A DNA stretch of 15,148 nt from JANQRV01 sp964533785 (GTDB taxonomy: Bacteria > Bacteroidota > Bacteroidia > Chitinophagales > Saprospiraceae), in contig CAZHNG010000153.1 in NCBI GenBank assembly GCA_964533785.1, positions 1 through 15,148 of the forward strand, given 5' to 3'. A program made the translations under genes and the position numbers. The notes under the pieces were generated by a model. It made no database searches. It saw only the letters and a list, made by a program, of their open reading frames with translations, and was not told where the DNA came from. Of this stretch, positions 1 through 7,242 are shown piece after piece (the first letter of the stretch is position 1; every line of letters begins with the position of its first letter).

Positions 1-40
1 AAAAATCTATATCAACTGGTTTTTAACTTGTGACGGACTT

Positions 41-96
41 GGTTATAGAGGTTATGTGGTTATTCAGCTTTTTGATAACCAAATAACCTCATAACC
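41..96. repeat. Imperfect inverted repeat built from GGTTAT units
   Basis: The left arm (41-63) and right arm (75-96) are reverse complements apart from one extra A and one G/T difference. They are separated by an 11-nt loop. Each arm contains three GGTTAT hexamers in slightly different spacing. The element lies downstream of the dps terminator and outside any gene. It could be a REP-like or miniature element, or a terminator for a gene to the left of the window. Nothing in the window distinguishes these. Confidence 0.75.
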
Positions 97-175
97 AAAA
101 GCGATTTACGTAGTAGATCAATTCAAAAACCTACTTTGCTTTAATTAAGATGACAAGGTAGTATTAAATTATCCA

Positions 176-231
176 AAGAAAATAAAAAGGGATAAAGGGC
201 GAAAGCGCTTATTTAGCCTTCCCTTATCCCT
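176..231 (-). terminator. Rho-independent terminator of the dps operon
   Basis: On the minus strand, AGGGATAAGGG (231-221) pairs with CCCTTTATCCCT (199-188) with a single bulged base. The minus-strand transcript then runs into a T-rich tract (187-176). The hairpin begins 11 bases past the Dps stop codon, as expected for a terminator. The loop contains a smaller GCG/CGC pairing. Confidence 0.8.
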
Positions 232-241
232 ATTGTCGTTA

Positions 242-745
242 TCAGCTACTCTTCTCCTGTAGCCAGGCATTAAACATCCAATGCCATTTTTCCATATTTT
301 TAATAAAAGTATTGATCATGTCTTCAGTCCCGACATCGCCAATATCTATGGCAGCATCAGCGACATTGACCATAAATGATAACAGCATCTGAAAGTCATG
401 CATCGTTTCCCGTACCATCATTTCTCCGTTAAGATCCGTTCCTACTTCTTTGATCTCGGCCGTATCCAAATATTCCTGCAGGGTACTAACCGGAGTTTGA
501 CCGAAAACTCGTACGCGTTCTGCTACGGCGTCGATATTCTGCTTTGCGGTATCGTATAACTCCTCAAACTGTTCATGCAGTTCAAAAAAATCCCTTCCCT
601 TAATATTCCAGTGGAAATTCCGCATCTTTTGATAATGAACATGATAGTTTGCAATTAGAATGTTGAGGTTTTTAACAATTTCAGCAGTTTCTAAACCTGT
701 AAAGCCAAGTTTTTTGTACGTCGTTTTCTTTGTCTTACTTGCCAT
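242..745 (-). CDS. dps: Dps-family ferritin-like DNA-binding/iron-storage protein
   Basis: A 167-residue protein with the full Dps ferroxidase signature. NFHWN gives His45, the following segment gives His57, and IDAVAER gives Asp72 and Glu76. These correspond to the inter-subunit di-iron site of E. coli Dps (His51, His63, Asp78, Glu82). The family forms cytoplasmic dodecamers that oxidise Fe(II) with hydrogen peroxide, store ferric iron and protect DNA. The lysine-rich N-terminus (residues 1-12) resembles the DNA-contacting tail of DNA-binding Dps proteins; DNA binding is inferred. The length is normal. The gene starts 12 bases after the stop of the upstream coiled-coil gene on the same strand and is followed by a strong hairpin terminator, so the two are probably co-transcribed. 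Confidence 0.95.
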   Translation of the reverse strand: MASKTKKTTYKKLGFTGLETAEIVKNLNILIANYHVHYQKMRNFHWNIKGRDFFELHEQFEELYDTAKQNIDAVAERVRVFGQTPVSTLQEYLDTAEIKEVGTDLNGEMMVRETMHDFQMLLSFMVNVADAAIDIGDVGTEDMINTFIKNMEKWHWMFNAWLQEKSS

Positions 746-757
746 ATAAATTTTTAT

Positions 758-1474
758 TTATGATTTCAGTTTTTTCAATGCTTTTGTGGCCGTTTCTTTC
801 TTTTCTTTGAGCTGATTTAAGCGCGTTTCTGCTTCTATCAATCCATCGGTATTTTTTTCCATCTTTTCAGCCAGATCTTTATTTTCTTTTTCTAGTTTCT
901 GGATGGTTTTCTTCAGGTCTTCTATCTCCTTTCCATTGTCTTCAATAGTTTTTTGCTGTTCCGATTTCTCTTCCTGCAGTTCTGCAAGGGCTTCAGCAGC
1001 AGTTGCTACTTGCTCTTCGTAATATTTGAGAATATAATCGTTGAGAAATTTTACAACGATATCTTCTAGCTGCCCGAATTCTTTAGGATATTGCTCTTCA
1101 GACAGATTGACATCATAGCCGAAAGTTGCGAAAACATTCATTTTGGTACGCTCTTTACTTTCAACCACCTTAGCATAGAAGTTAATGCGCTTTTCTGATA
1201 GTTTATCTAACTGAATTTCTTTCGCAGAAAGAACATCCTTGTTGGCCAAAAAACCAATCCCCTTTAGTTTAAAACCATACTCATCCTTGAGGTAATCTTT
1301 AAAAGCCTTTTTAACGGTCTTGGCTTCAGGCTCGATCATTGCTACTATGGAAGGTCTTTCATTTTCATTGTAGGCAATCTTTTCGTAAGAAAGACTAACC
1401 ACTTCTTGTGCAAATAAAGAGTTAGCCAGAAAAATTATGGTCAGGAAGGGACAAAGTAATCTAATGATGTTCAT
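758..1474 (-). CDS. Secreted coiled-coil protein of unknown function
   Basis: I do not recognise a named family. The 238-residue product begins with a clear signal peptide (hydrophobic core about residues 5-20, likely cleavage after Ala22 in LFA-QEV), so it should be exported to the periplasm. Residues 23-150 form a mixed-composition globular part. Residues 152-236 are a long, highly charged heptad-like region rich in Glu, Lys and Leu, predicted as a coiled coil. The ATG at 1472-1474 is the only sensible start. It is the first gene of a probable two-gene unit with dps, 12 bases apart. A periplasmic or envelope-stress role would fit that company but is only inference. Confidence 0.8.
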   Translation of the reverse strand: MNIIRLLCPFLTIIFLANSLFAQEVVSLSYEKIAYNENERPSIVAMIEPEAKTVKKAFKDYLKDEYGFKLKGIGFLANKDVLSAKEIQLDKLSEKRINFYAKVVESKERTKMNVFATFGYDVNLSEEQYPKEFGQLEDIVVKFLNDYILKYYEEQVATAAEALAELQEEKSEQQKTIEDNGKEIEDLKKTIQKLEKENKDLAEKMEKNTDGLIEAETRLNQLKEKKETATKALKKLKS

Positions 1475-1614
1475 GGTTGTTTTTTTAATAGCAAAAAATA
1501 TTAATGCCCTGATAAAAAGTATGAAGCGGGAGAATGTTCGACAGGTTTTTCAACAATCTAGTGCTTTGAACAAAAAGTACTGCACATAGTTTATCCTCTA
1601 CAATATTGATTGCA

Positions 1615-2472
1615 ATGGTAAAAAAAGTATTTAATATACACGATGCCGTTTACGACCCAATTGCTGATCTATCGACCTGGCGGGTAATGCCAACGTCTTC
1701 ACTCCGCCACCTGGATCCATTTTTATTCCTAAATCATCACGGACCACAACAATACGCTCCTAATAACAATGGTTTGCCCTTTGGTCCTCACCCCCACCGG
1801 GGCTTTGAAACATTGACCTTTGTTTTGCAGGGAGATATTACACACAAAGATTCCGTTACCGGAGAAAGTGTCATTCATGCAGGAGGTATCCAGTGGATGA
1901 CAGCTGGAAAAGGTTTGATTCATGCGGAAGTCTCTTCAGAAAAGTTTAAAAAAGAAGGGGGGATGGAAGAAGTGATCCAGATCTGGATGAATCTGCCGGC
2001 AAAACACAAAATGGTAGAACCGAAATATACAGGGTTGCAAAAGGATCAAATTCCGGCAATAAAAATCGATGATGGAAAAGGGTTGCTACATCTAACCTCA
2101 GGTACTTTTCAAAATCAACTGGGACCCGTACAATCTTTAACAAATTTATTTACCTCTACGCTGGATTTGAAGCAAGGATGTACGTTTGAAGACCATTTAC
2201 CAAAGCGCGGTCAGGTATTATTTTACGTGGTTAATGGACAAATAACCATCAACGATGCAACCGCAAAAGAACACCAACTGGTGGAACTCAGTACCGAAGG
2301 AGAGCAAATCTCCGTAAAGGCACTCTCAGATTGCCAGATAATCTATTGCCATGGTATTCCATTTAATGAACCAATAGTTGCCCACGGCCCGTTCGTTATG
2401 AATACTCAAGAAGAGATCAGGCAAGCCATGATGGATTATCAGTCGGGTAAATTGGGCAGTCTGGCTATGTAA
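1615..2472 (+). CDS. Pirin family protein (bicupin, metal-binding)
   Basis: A 285-residue protein that is a clear pirin. The N-terminal cupin has GPHPHRGFET with His59 and His61, followed by QWMTAGKGLIHAE with His103 and Glu105. These four residues bind iron in pirins. The C-terminal cupin (about 175-285) is more diverged and ends with a typical pirin tail. Bacterial pirins include quercetin dioxygenases and regulators of metabolic enzymes; which applies here cannot be told. I chose ATG 1615. The in-frame TTG at 1606 adds only three residues. The gene stands alone, divergent from the coiled-coil/dps unit, with about 140 bases between the starts that would hold both promoters. Confidence 0.93.
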   Translation: MVKKVFNIHDAVYDPIADLSTWRVMPTSSLRHLDPFLFLNHHGPQQYAPNNNGLPFGPHPHRGFETLTFVLQGDITHKDSVTGESVIHAGGIQWMTAGKGLIHAEVSSEKFKKEGGMEEVIQIWMNLPAKHKMVEPKYTGLQKDQIPAIKIDDGKGLLHLTSGTFQNQLGPVQSLTNLFTSTLDLKQGCTFEDHLPKRGQVLFYVVNGQITINDATAKEHQLVELSTEGEQISVKALSDCQIIYCHGIPFNEPIVAHGPFVMNTQEEIRQAMMDYQSGKLGSLAM

Positions 2473-2651
2473 GTACTCGAGCAACACTAATTTACACTTT
2501 TTGATGGACCCTTTTTCCGCTGATCGTCGTTGCAAAAAACTCACAGAACCCCAGCTATGATTGCTTTTTGCGCCTAGCTCAGCGAAAAAATTCCCTCGAT
2601 CAAAAAACGCAAATTAATATTGCTCGACTACTTAATTTTGATTATAGATGT

Positions 2652-2673
2652 CAGATTCCAGACGCCAGACTAC
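2652..2673 (+). repeat. Short dispersed repeat, copy 1 (CAGATTCCAGACGCCAGAC type)
   Basis: This segment matches, as an imperfect reverse complement, the segment at 2815-2846. A third, more distant copy on the minus strand occupies 14033-14052. All copies lie outside genes. They look like members of a small intergenic repeat family. Confidence 0.5.
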
Positions 2674-2776
2674 ATGAGTTTGATAATGAAAGATTTGGGT
2701 GTGAATTGAAAGCAACTTATTTGCGTCCATCCACTTGAGTAATAGAGCAGAGTTAGATTACTGAAAGCACACACAC

Positions 2777-2804
2777 TCCTGACGGTACCGTCAGGACTAG
2801 TCCT
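2777..2804. repeat. Two overlapping perfect palindromes
   Basis: TCCTGACGGTACCGTCAGGA (2777-2796) is a perfect 20-bp palindrome. AGGACTAGTCCT (2793-2804) is a perfect 12-bp palindrome that shares its first four bases with the end of the first. The element could be a binding site for a dimeric protein or fold into two mutually exclusive hairpins. No gene overlaps it. Confidence 0.7.
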
Positions 2805-2814
2805 CAATCTCTTG

Positions 2815-2846
2815 CAGTCTAGCTTCTAGCGTCTAGAATCTACAGT
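2815..2846 (-). repeat. Short dispersed repeat, copy 2, inverted relative to copy 1
   Basis: Read on the minus strand, it carries AGATTCTAGACGCTAGA, which parallels AGATTCCAGACGCCAGA at 2653-2669 with C-to-T differences. It has an additional AGCTAGACTGC extension. It abuts the 3' end of the Nudix regulator gene. Confidence 0.5.
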
Positions 2847-2855
2847 CTCACTTAC

Positions 2856-3548
2856 TTAAGGTTGTTCAATAAAGCTGTACAAGTAAGGAGCCTTATGGGC
2901 TTTCCCGTTATATCTTTTTTCGTGGCGTTCCAAAGTACCTAAGCTGAGCATCTTACGCTGGAAAGAAGTACGGCGCAATGGCTCTCCGAGTATCGCTTCG
3001 TAGACTTTTTGTAATTCTTTCATAGTAAACTTAGGTGGCAGTAAATTTCCGCCTATTAATTTGCGATCCAAATTGAGCCGCAAGGTTTCCAGGGCCTTCT
3101 TTACAATCTCTTCGTGGTGAAGGATGAGTGATGGTAACTCGTCAATATCATACCAATCTATGGAATCAGCTAGTACGTCGGGACGTGGATTTACTTTCTC
3201 ATAATTGATTAAAGCATAATAGGCTACGGATATAAATCGATCTAACAGCCAGCCGTATTCCTCCAATGAAAAATTGCTGGCTTCCAAAATGGTTTTCATG
3301 ACTTCCGGTTGGTGGCGTACCACGTCGCCGAAAGTATAAAATTGTTCGAGGTAAATATTATCGAGACCCGTTCGCTCCTTTAGTCCTCTTTTTACCGCGT
3401 CGTTCAAATTTTCGTCCTTTTTTACAAACCCACCCGGCAAGGCCAGCCAGCCGGTGTTGTGATATTCCATGAGCAATATTTTCAGCTGCTCTCCGGAAAA
3501 ACCGAAAATCACCGAATCGTACGCTATGTGAGGTAGGTAACCCTTCAT
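2856..3548 (-). CDS. NrtR/AraR-like Nudix-fold transcriptional regulator
   Basis: A cytoplasmic DNA-binding regulator of about 230 residues from ATG 3548. An in-frame TTG at 3569 would add seven residues. The N-terminal part (to about residue 145) is a Nudix fold with WLALPGGFVKKDE and RGLKERTGL. Compared with the catalytic box GX5EX7REUXEEXGU, the RE pair is RG and the EE pair is ER, so hydrolase activity is probably lost. The C-terminal part is a winged helix (FTMKELQKVYEAILGEPLRR, then an FQRKML segment). Family members bind a metabolite in the Nudix domain and repress nucleotide or pentose genes; in Bacteroides a relative (AraR) controls arabinose use. It is divergent from the esterase, with a 37-bp palindrome between them. 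Control of this esterase and the neighbouring rhamnose/arabinose genes is inferred. Confidence 0.88.
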   Translation of the reverse strand: MKGYLPHIAYDSVIFGFSGEQLKILLMEYHNTGWLALPGGFVKKDENLNDAVKRGLKERTGLDNIYLEQFYTFGDVVRHQPEVMKTILEASNFSLEEYGWLLDRFISVAYYALINYEKVNPRPDVLADSIDWYDIDELPSLILHHEEIVKKALETLRLNLDRKLIGGNLLPPKFTMKELQKVYEAILGEPLRRTSFQRKMLSLGTLERHEKRYNGKAHKAPYLYSFIEQP

Positions 3549-3606
3549 TGGTAATTCAACTTTAGACAAATCATATTACACTATTCCTTCCAAAAATGGT
3601 AATTTA

Positions 3607-3643
3607 TTTTTATTATTGTCTCAAATTGAGACAATAATAAAAA
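3607..3643. promoter_or_regulatory. 37-bp perfect palindrome, probable operator
   Basis: Eighteen-base arms (3607-3624 and 3626-3643) pair perfectly around a single central A at 3625. The core is TTGTCTCAA-A-TTGAGACAA. It sits between two divergent starts, 58 bases upstream of the regulator ATG and 13 bases upstream of the esterase ATG. A terminator makes no sense there. An operator for the adjacent Nudix regulator, overlapping the esterase promoter or leader, is the simplest reading. Confidence 0.75.
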
Positions 3644-3656
3644 ACAATCCAATTCT

Positions 3657-5270
3657 ATGAAAAAAGTTACTCTTTCTTTAGTGCTGTTGGTTAGTATTTG
3701 GTGCACGGGTCTTGGCCAGATACAGACCGGAAAAGATGTTGCGGTCACCGACACGGAATCCGGCAAGGTCCGGGGTTTTATCCGCAATGATATTTACACT
3801 TACAAAGGTATTCCCTATGCGCGGGCTAACCGCTTTGAAAGTGCGCAAAAACCGGAAAAATGGGAAGGTGTGCGCAGCTCGATGACCTGGGGCCCGGTAG
3901 CTCCTCTGCTGCGGCCAACGACCAGCGTAATGGACGAAACGGAATTCGTCTTCGATCATGATTGGGGTTACACCAGTGAAGATTGCCTGGTGCTCAATGT
4001 GTGGTCTCCAGGCATAAAAGACGGAAAAAAGCGCCCCGTCATGTTTTGGATTCACGGTGGTGGTTTTACCGCAGGGTCCTCACAGGAGTTGCCTTCTTAC
4101 CACGGAGAAAACCTTGCTAAAAGAGGTGATGTAGTAGTGGTATCCATTAATCACCGGCTTAATATTTTGGGTTTTCTGGACTTATCGGCTTACGGCGAAA
4201 AGTATAAATACTCCGCCAATAATAGTATCAGAGATATGCAAATGGCTTTGGATTGGGTGAGGAAGAATATTGAGAATTTTGGTGGCGACCCCAATAATGT
4301 TACCATCTTTGGTCAATCGGGAGGAGGAGCCAAAGTGAATACCTTAATGGCCATGCCTTCAGCAAAGGGGTTATTTCACAAGGCCATTAACCAAAGTGGT
4401 GCTTTCCGCAGTGAAATGCAGGAAAAGGAAGTTACCCAGGAGATTGGAGCGGAAGTATTGCGTCAGCTGGATCTATCAGCAGAACAAGTTGATAGCATAC
4501 AAAACATCCCATTTCCTGTCTTGGCAGAGGCTGGTCAGAAAGCATTGGGTATAGTAGCCGAAAAACTGAAAGCGGAAGGAAAAACGTTACCGCGGTTTGG
4601 TCTAAGCTGGGGGCCTAGTGTTGATGGAGATCTTCTTCCCTACCAGGTTCTGTCTGAAGAAGCACTCGAATTGTCCAAAGACGTTCCCTTGATGATAGGA
4701 ACGGTAAAAAATGAATTTATGGCATCCTTGCGAAGTGGTATGAGTGATGCCTCAATGGAAGAAGTAGAAGGGTTTCTTGAAAAGCAGTACGGCGAAAAGG
4801 CACCGGCTTACCTGGAAGCTGTCAAAAAAGCTTACCCGGATGATACTCGTCCTTCGGACTTGATGGATATTGACTTCGTCTTTCGTCCCGGAACAATTTA
4901 CCAGGCTAACATTAAGTCGGCGATCTCTGGTGGTGCTCCGGTCTACATGTATATGTTCTCCTGGCAGTCGCCGGTAATGGACGGTAAGTATAAAGCCCTG
5001 CATTGCATGGAATTACCTTTCGTTTTTGATAACATTGAACGTTGTGAAAATATGACAGGCGGTACTAAAGAAGCTCATGTTCTGGCTGAAAAAGTGAGCC
5101 AGGCCTGGATCAATTTTGCCCATGCCGGCAATCCAAATCATGACGGTCTGCCCAAATGGGATACCTACACCGCCGAAAATGGAACAACTCTATTCTTCGA
5201 TAATGAATGCCATATCAGACATCATCACGATCAGGAATTGATGGAATTTGTACAGGCCAATCAACCGTAG
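3657..5270 (+). CDS. Secreted type B carboxylesterase
   Basis: A complete 537-residue alpha/beta-hydrolase of the carboxylesterase type B family. It has a signal peptide (residues 1-20) and then the family signature EDCLVLNVW (108-116). The oxyanion-hole motif HGGGF is at 133-137 and the nucleophile elbow GQSGG has Ser221. Glu353 (in VKNEF) and His449 (in ALHCMELPFVF) complete the triad. The enzyme hydrolyses ester bonds outside the cytoplasm. Beside glycosidases for pectin-like substrates, it may remove acetyl or other ester groups from polysaccharide, which is inferred. The ATG is 13 bases downstream of the palindromic operator candidate. The C-terminus is intact. The next ORF begins 10 bases later but is missing its own 5' end. 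Confidence 0.93.
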   Translation: MKKVTLSLVLLVSIWCTGLGQIQTGKDVAVTDTESGKVRGFIRNDIYTYKGIPYARANRFESAQKPEKWEGVRSSMTWGPVAPLLRPTTSVMDETEFVFDHDWGYTSEDCLVLNVWSPGIKDGKKRPVMFWIHGGGFTAGSSQELPSYHGENLAKRGDVVVVSINHRLNILGFLDLSAYGEKYKYSANNSIRDMQMALDWVRKNIENFGGDPNNVTIFGQSGGGAKVNTLMAMPSAKGLFHKAINQSGAFRSEMQEKEVTQEIGAEVLRQLDLSAEQVDSIQNIPFPVLAEAGQKALGIVAEKLKAEGKTLPRFGLSWGPSVDGDLLPYQVLSEEALELSKDVPLMIGTVKNEFMASLRSGMSDASMEEVEGFLEKQYGEKAPAYLEAVKKAYPDDTRPSDLMDIDFVFRPGTIYQANIKSAISGGAPVYMYMFSWQSPVMDGKYKALHCMELPFVFDNIERCENMTGGTKEAHVLAEKVSQAWINFAHAGNPNHDGLPKWDTYTAENGTTLFFDNECHIRHHHDQELMEFVQANQP

Positions 5271-5279
5271 TTACGGCCT

Positions 5280-7046
5280 TTGTCCCAAACAAATAGTACT
5301 TTAGAGGTTGTGTGGAAACGGATTCAGTTAAGTATTAATTTTTCTACTACCAGCTTTGATCCTTCAATAGTGCAGGAATTTGGAGAGATCGCCTCCAAAG
5401 AGTATAGGGCTTTAGGCATTGCCACCGCACTTTCTCCACAAGTCGACCTGGCGACCGATCCACGCTGGTACCGCTTTAGCGGAACTTTTGGACCTAGCCG
5501 TGAAATGGCGACCGATATGGCAAAAGCCTACGTAGACGGCTTTCAAACCTCTGCCAAAGAAAAAGAAATGGCCAATGGCTGGGGCTTTGAAAGTGTCAAT
5601 GCTATGGTAAAACACTGGCCCGGTGGTGGCAGTGGAGAAGGGGCGCGCGATGCTCACTATGGATTTGGCAAGTTTGCCGTTTTCCCGGGCAACAACCTGG
5701 AAACCCACATGAAGCCCTTTTTGGAAGGCGCTTTTAATTTGGATGGAGGTACCCAAATGGCATCAGCCGTTATGCCTTATTACACCATTTCTTATAATCA
5801 AAACCCGGAAGGTGAAAACGTCGGCAATGCTTTTAGCAAATATTTCATTACCGATCTTTTACGCAACAAGTACGGATTTGATGGGGTAGTTTGCACCGAT
5901 TGGGGAGTAACCAGGGACGATGAAGGGATGGCGGTTTTTGGTAGAACGCCCTGGGGGGTTGAAGAGTTGACGGTTGCCGAGCGGCATTATAAAATATTAA
6001 TGGCCGGATGTGATCAATTCGGAGGAAATAACGATGCAGGACCCGTTATTGAAGCCTACGAAATGGGCGTCAAAGAATTTGGAGAAGAAATCATGCGTCA
6101 GCGTTTTGAACAATCAGCTATCCGTTTACTAAAAAATATTTTCCGGGTCGGGTTATTTGAAAACCCTTATCTCGATGTGGAAGAGACAAAAGAGCTGGTG
6201 GGAAATTCGGAGTACATGGAAGCCGGCTATCAAGCTCAGTTGAAATCCATTGTGCTGCTGAAAAACAAGAATGGCGTACTACCTGCCAAAAAGGAACAGA
6301 CGGTTTACATTCCGCAAAGATACGTTCCAGCCTCCCAAAACTTCTTTGGAGTTGAAACACCCGGAGGCTGGGAAGACCCCATTAACCCAGCATTAGCGGC
6401 CAAATACTTCAACCTTACCGATGAGCCTGATGAAGCAGATTTTGCCATAGTCGTCATTAACGACCCCGATAATGGTCGTACGGCAGGCTACAGCACGGAG
6501 CTGGCTGAAAAAACAGCCTACAATGGCTTTCTTCCTATTAGTTTAAAATATAGCTCCTACACCGCCACCGAAGCGCGTGACCCTAGCATTGCAGGAGATA
6601 ATCGTGAAACAGATGTATTAAATCGAACTTACAAAAACCAAACGGTTAGAGCCAAAAATAATACCGATCTGGATCTGGTTTTGAATACGAAAAAAGCCAT
6701 GAAAGACAAACCAGTAATCGTAGTATTGAAAATGTCCAATCCCACAGTAGTAGCTGAGTTTGAAGATAAAATAGAGAGTTTAATCATCAACTTTGAGGTG
6801 CAGGATCAGGCCGTTCTCGATATCATTTCAGGAGCAGAGGAACCTTCGGGCCTTTTACCGCTTCAGATGCCGGCTGATATGGCAACGGTAGAAAAACAAT
6901 TTGAAGATGTTCCCTTCGATATGGAGGTACACGTGGATAGTGAAGGAAACGCCTATGATTTTGGATTTGGGTTGAATTGGAGCGGCGTCATTGGGGATGA
7001 ACGGACGCAAAAGTACGCCAAGGCAGGAACGAAGCCTTTAAATTGA
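5280..7046 (+). pseudogene. GH3 beta-glucosidase-like glycosidase, 5'-truncated
   Basis: The 588-codon frame encodes most of a family GH3 enzyme. It starts inside the TIM barrel: FDPSIVQEFGEIASKEYRAL near residue 26, then ALSPQVDLATDPRW, then KHWPGGGSGE (111-120). VVCTDWGV contains the nucleophile Asp207. The second alpha/beta domain follows and the protein ends in a normal C-terminus (YDFGFGLNW). The signal peptide and roughly the first 100-200 residues expected of a secreted GH3 are absent. The only start is TTG 5280, and residues 1-24 do not resemble the family. The remainder has no stops or frameshifts, so the loss is recent or an assembly mis-join just after the esterase. If translated it would lack part of the active-site barrel and the export signal. 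Confidence 0.8.
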
Positions 7047-7052
7047 ATATAA

Positions 7053-7202
7053 AAGTCTTTTCTTCCGGCAAATTCTTTGGATAATATTGAGAAAGGCACG
7101 AATTTACCGGGAGTGAAATACATAGCAAAAGAAGGAGACCGGTTGATGTTCGAATTACAACCAGGGACTTATGAATTTTCGATTTCTTTAAATAATCCAT
7201 AA
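7053..7202 (+). pseudogene. C-terminal remnant of a GH78-like alpha-L-rhamnosidase
   Basis: This open frame has no start codon of its own. It reads FLPANSLDNI near its beginning, then LPGVKYIAKEGDRLMFEL, and ends QPGTYEFSI before a TAA at 7200-7202. That is the usual C-terminal beta-domain ending of GH78 rhamnosidases (V-x-LPA, GVKY, G-x-YEF). All the catalytic part, normally some 700-900 residues, is missing. Its boundary lies immediately after the GH3 stop codon. A rhamnosidase directly upstream of rhamnose catabolism is what one would expect, so the intact parent gene probably stood here. Confidence 0.65.
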
Positions 7203-7241
7203 AATATTTTTCTTTAAATAATCCATAAAATATTTTTCTTT
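7183..7241 (+). repeat. 26-bp tandem direct repeat, 2.3 copies
   Basis: The unit beginning TCTTTAAATAATCCATAAAA starts at 7185 and is repeated exactly at 7211. Identity at a 26-base offset covers 7183-7241. The first copy contains the last codons and stop of the rhamnosidase remnant. The last partial copy ends one base before the ATG of the aldolase gene. It therefore forms the whole leader of the rhamnose cluster as assembled. Confidence 0.9.
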
Positions 7242-7242
7242 C

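Larger units (their letters stand above)
2473..2855. other. Non-coding interval with palindromes and diverged short repeats
   Basis: This 383-base stretch separates the convergent pirin and regulator genes and shows no plausible coding frame. It contains two overlapping perfect palindromes (2777-2804) and an inverted pair of related short repeats (2652-2673 and 2815-2846). There is no convincing U-tract terminator for the pirin. A weak T/A-flanked hairpin around 2560-2590 is the nearest candidate. Confidence 0.6.

Noticed and set aside
1606..1614. TTG start for pirin
   Set aside because: An ATG three codons later aligns with the usual pirin N-terminus.
3607..3643. Bidirectional terminator
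   Set aside because: It lies between two divergent gene starts, where no transcript needs to end.
3678..4055. 125-residue minus-strand ORF inside the esterase
   Set aside because: It is antisense to a well-supported gene and has no recognisable domain.
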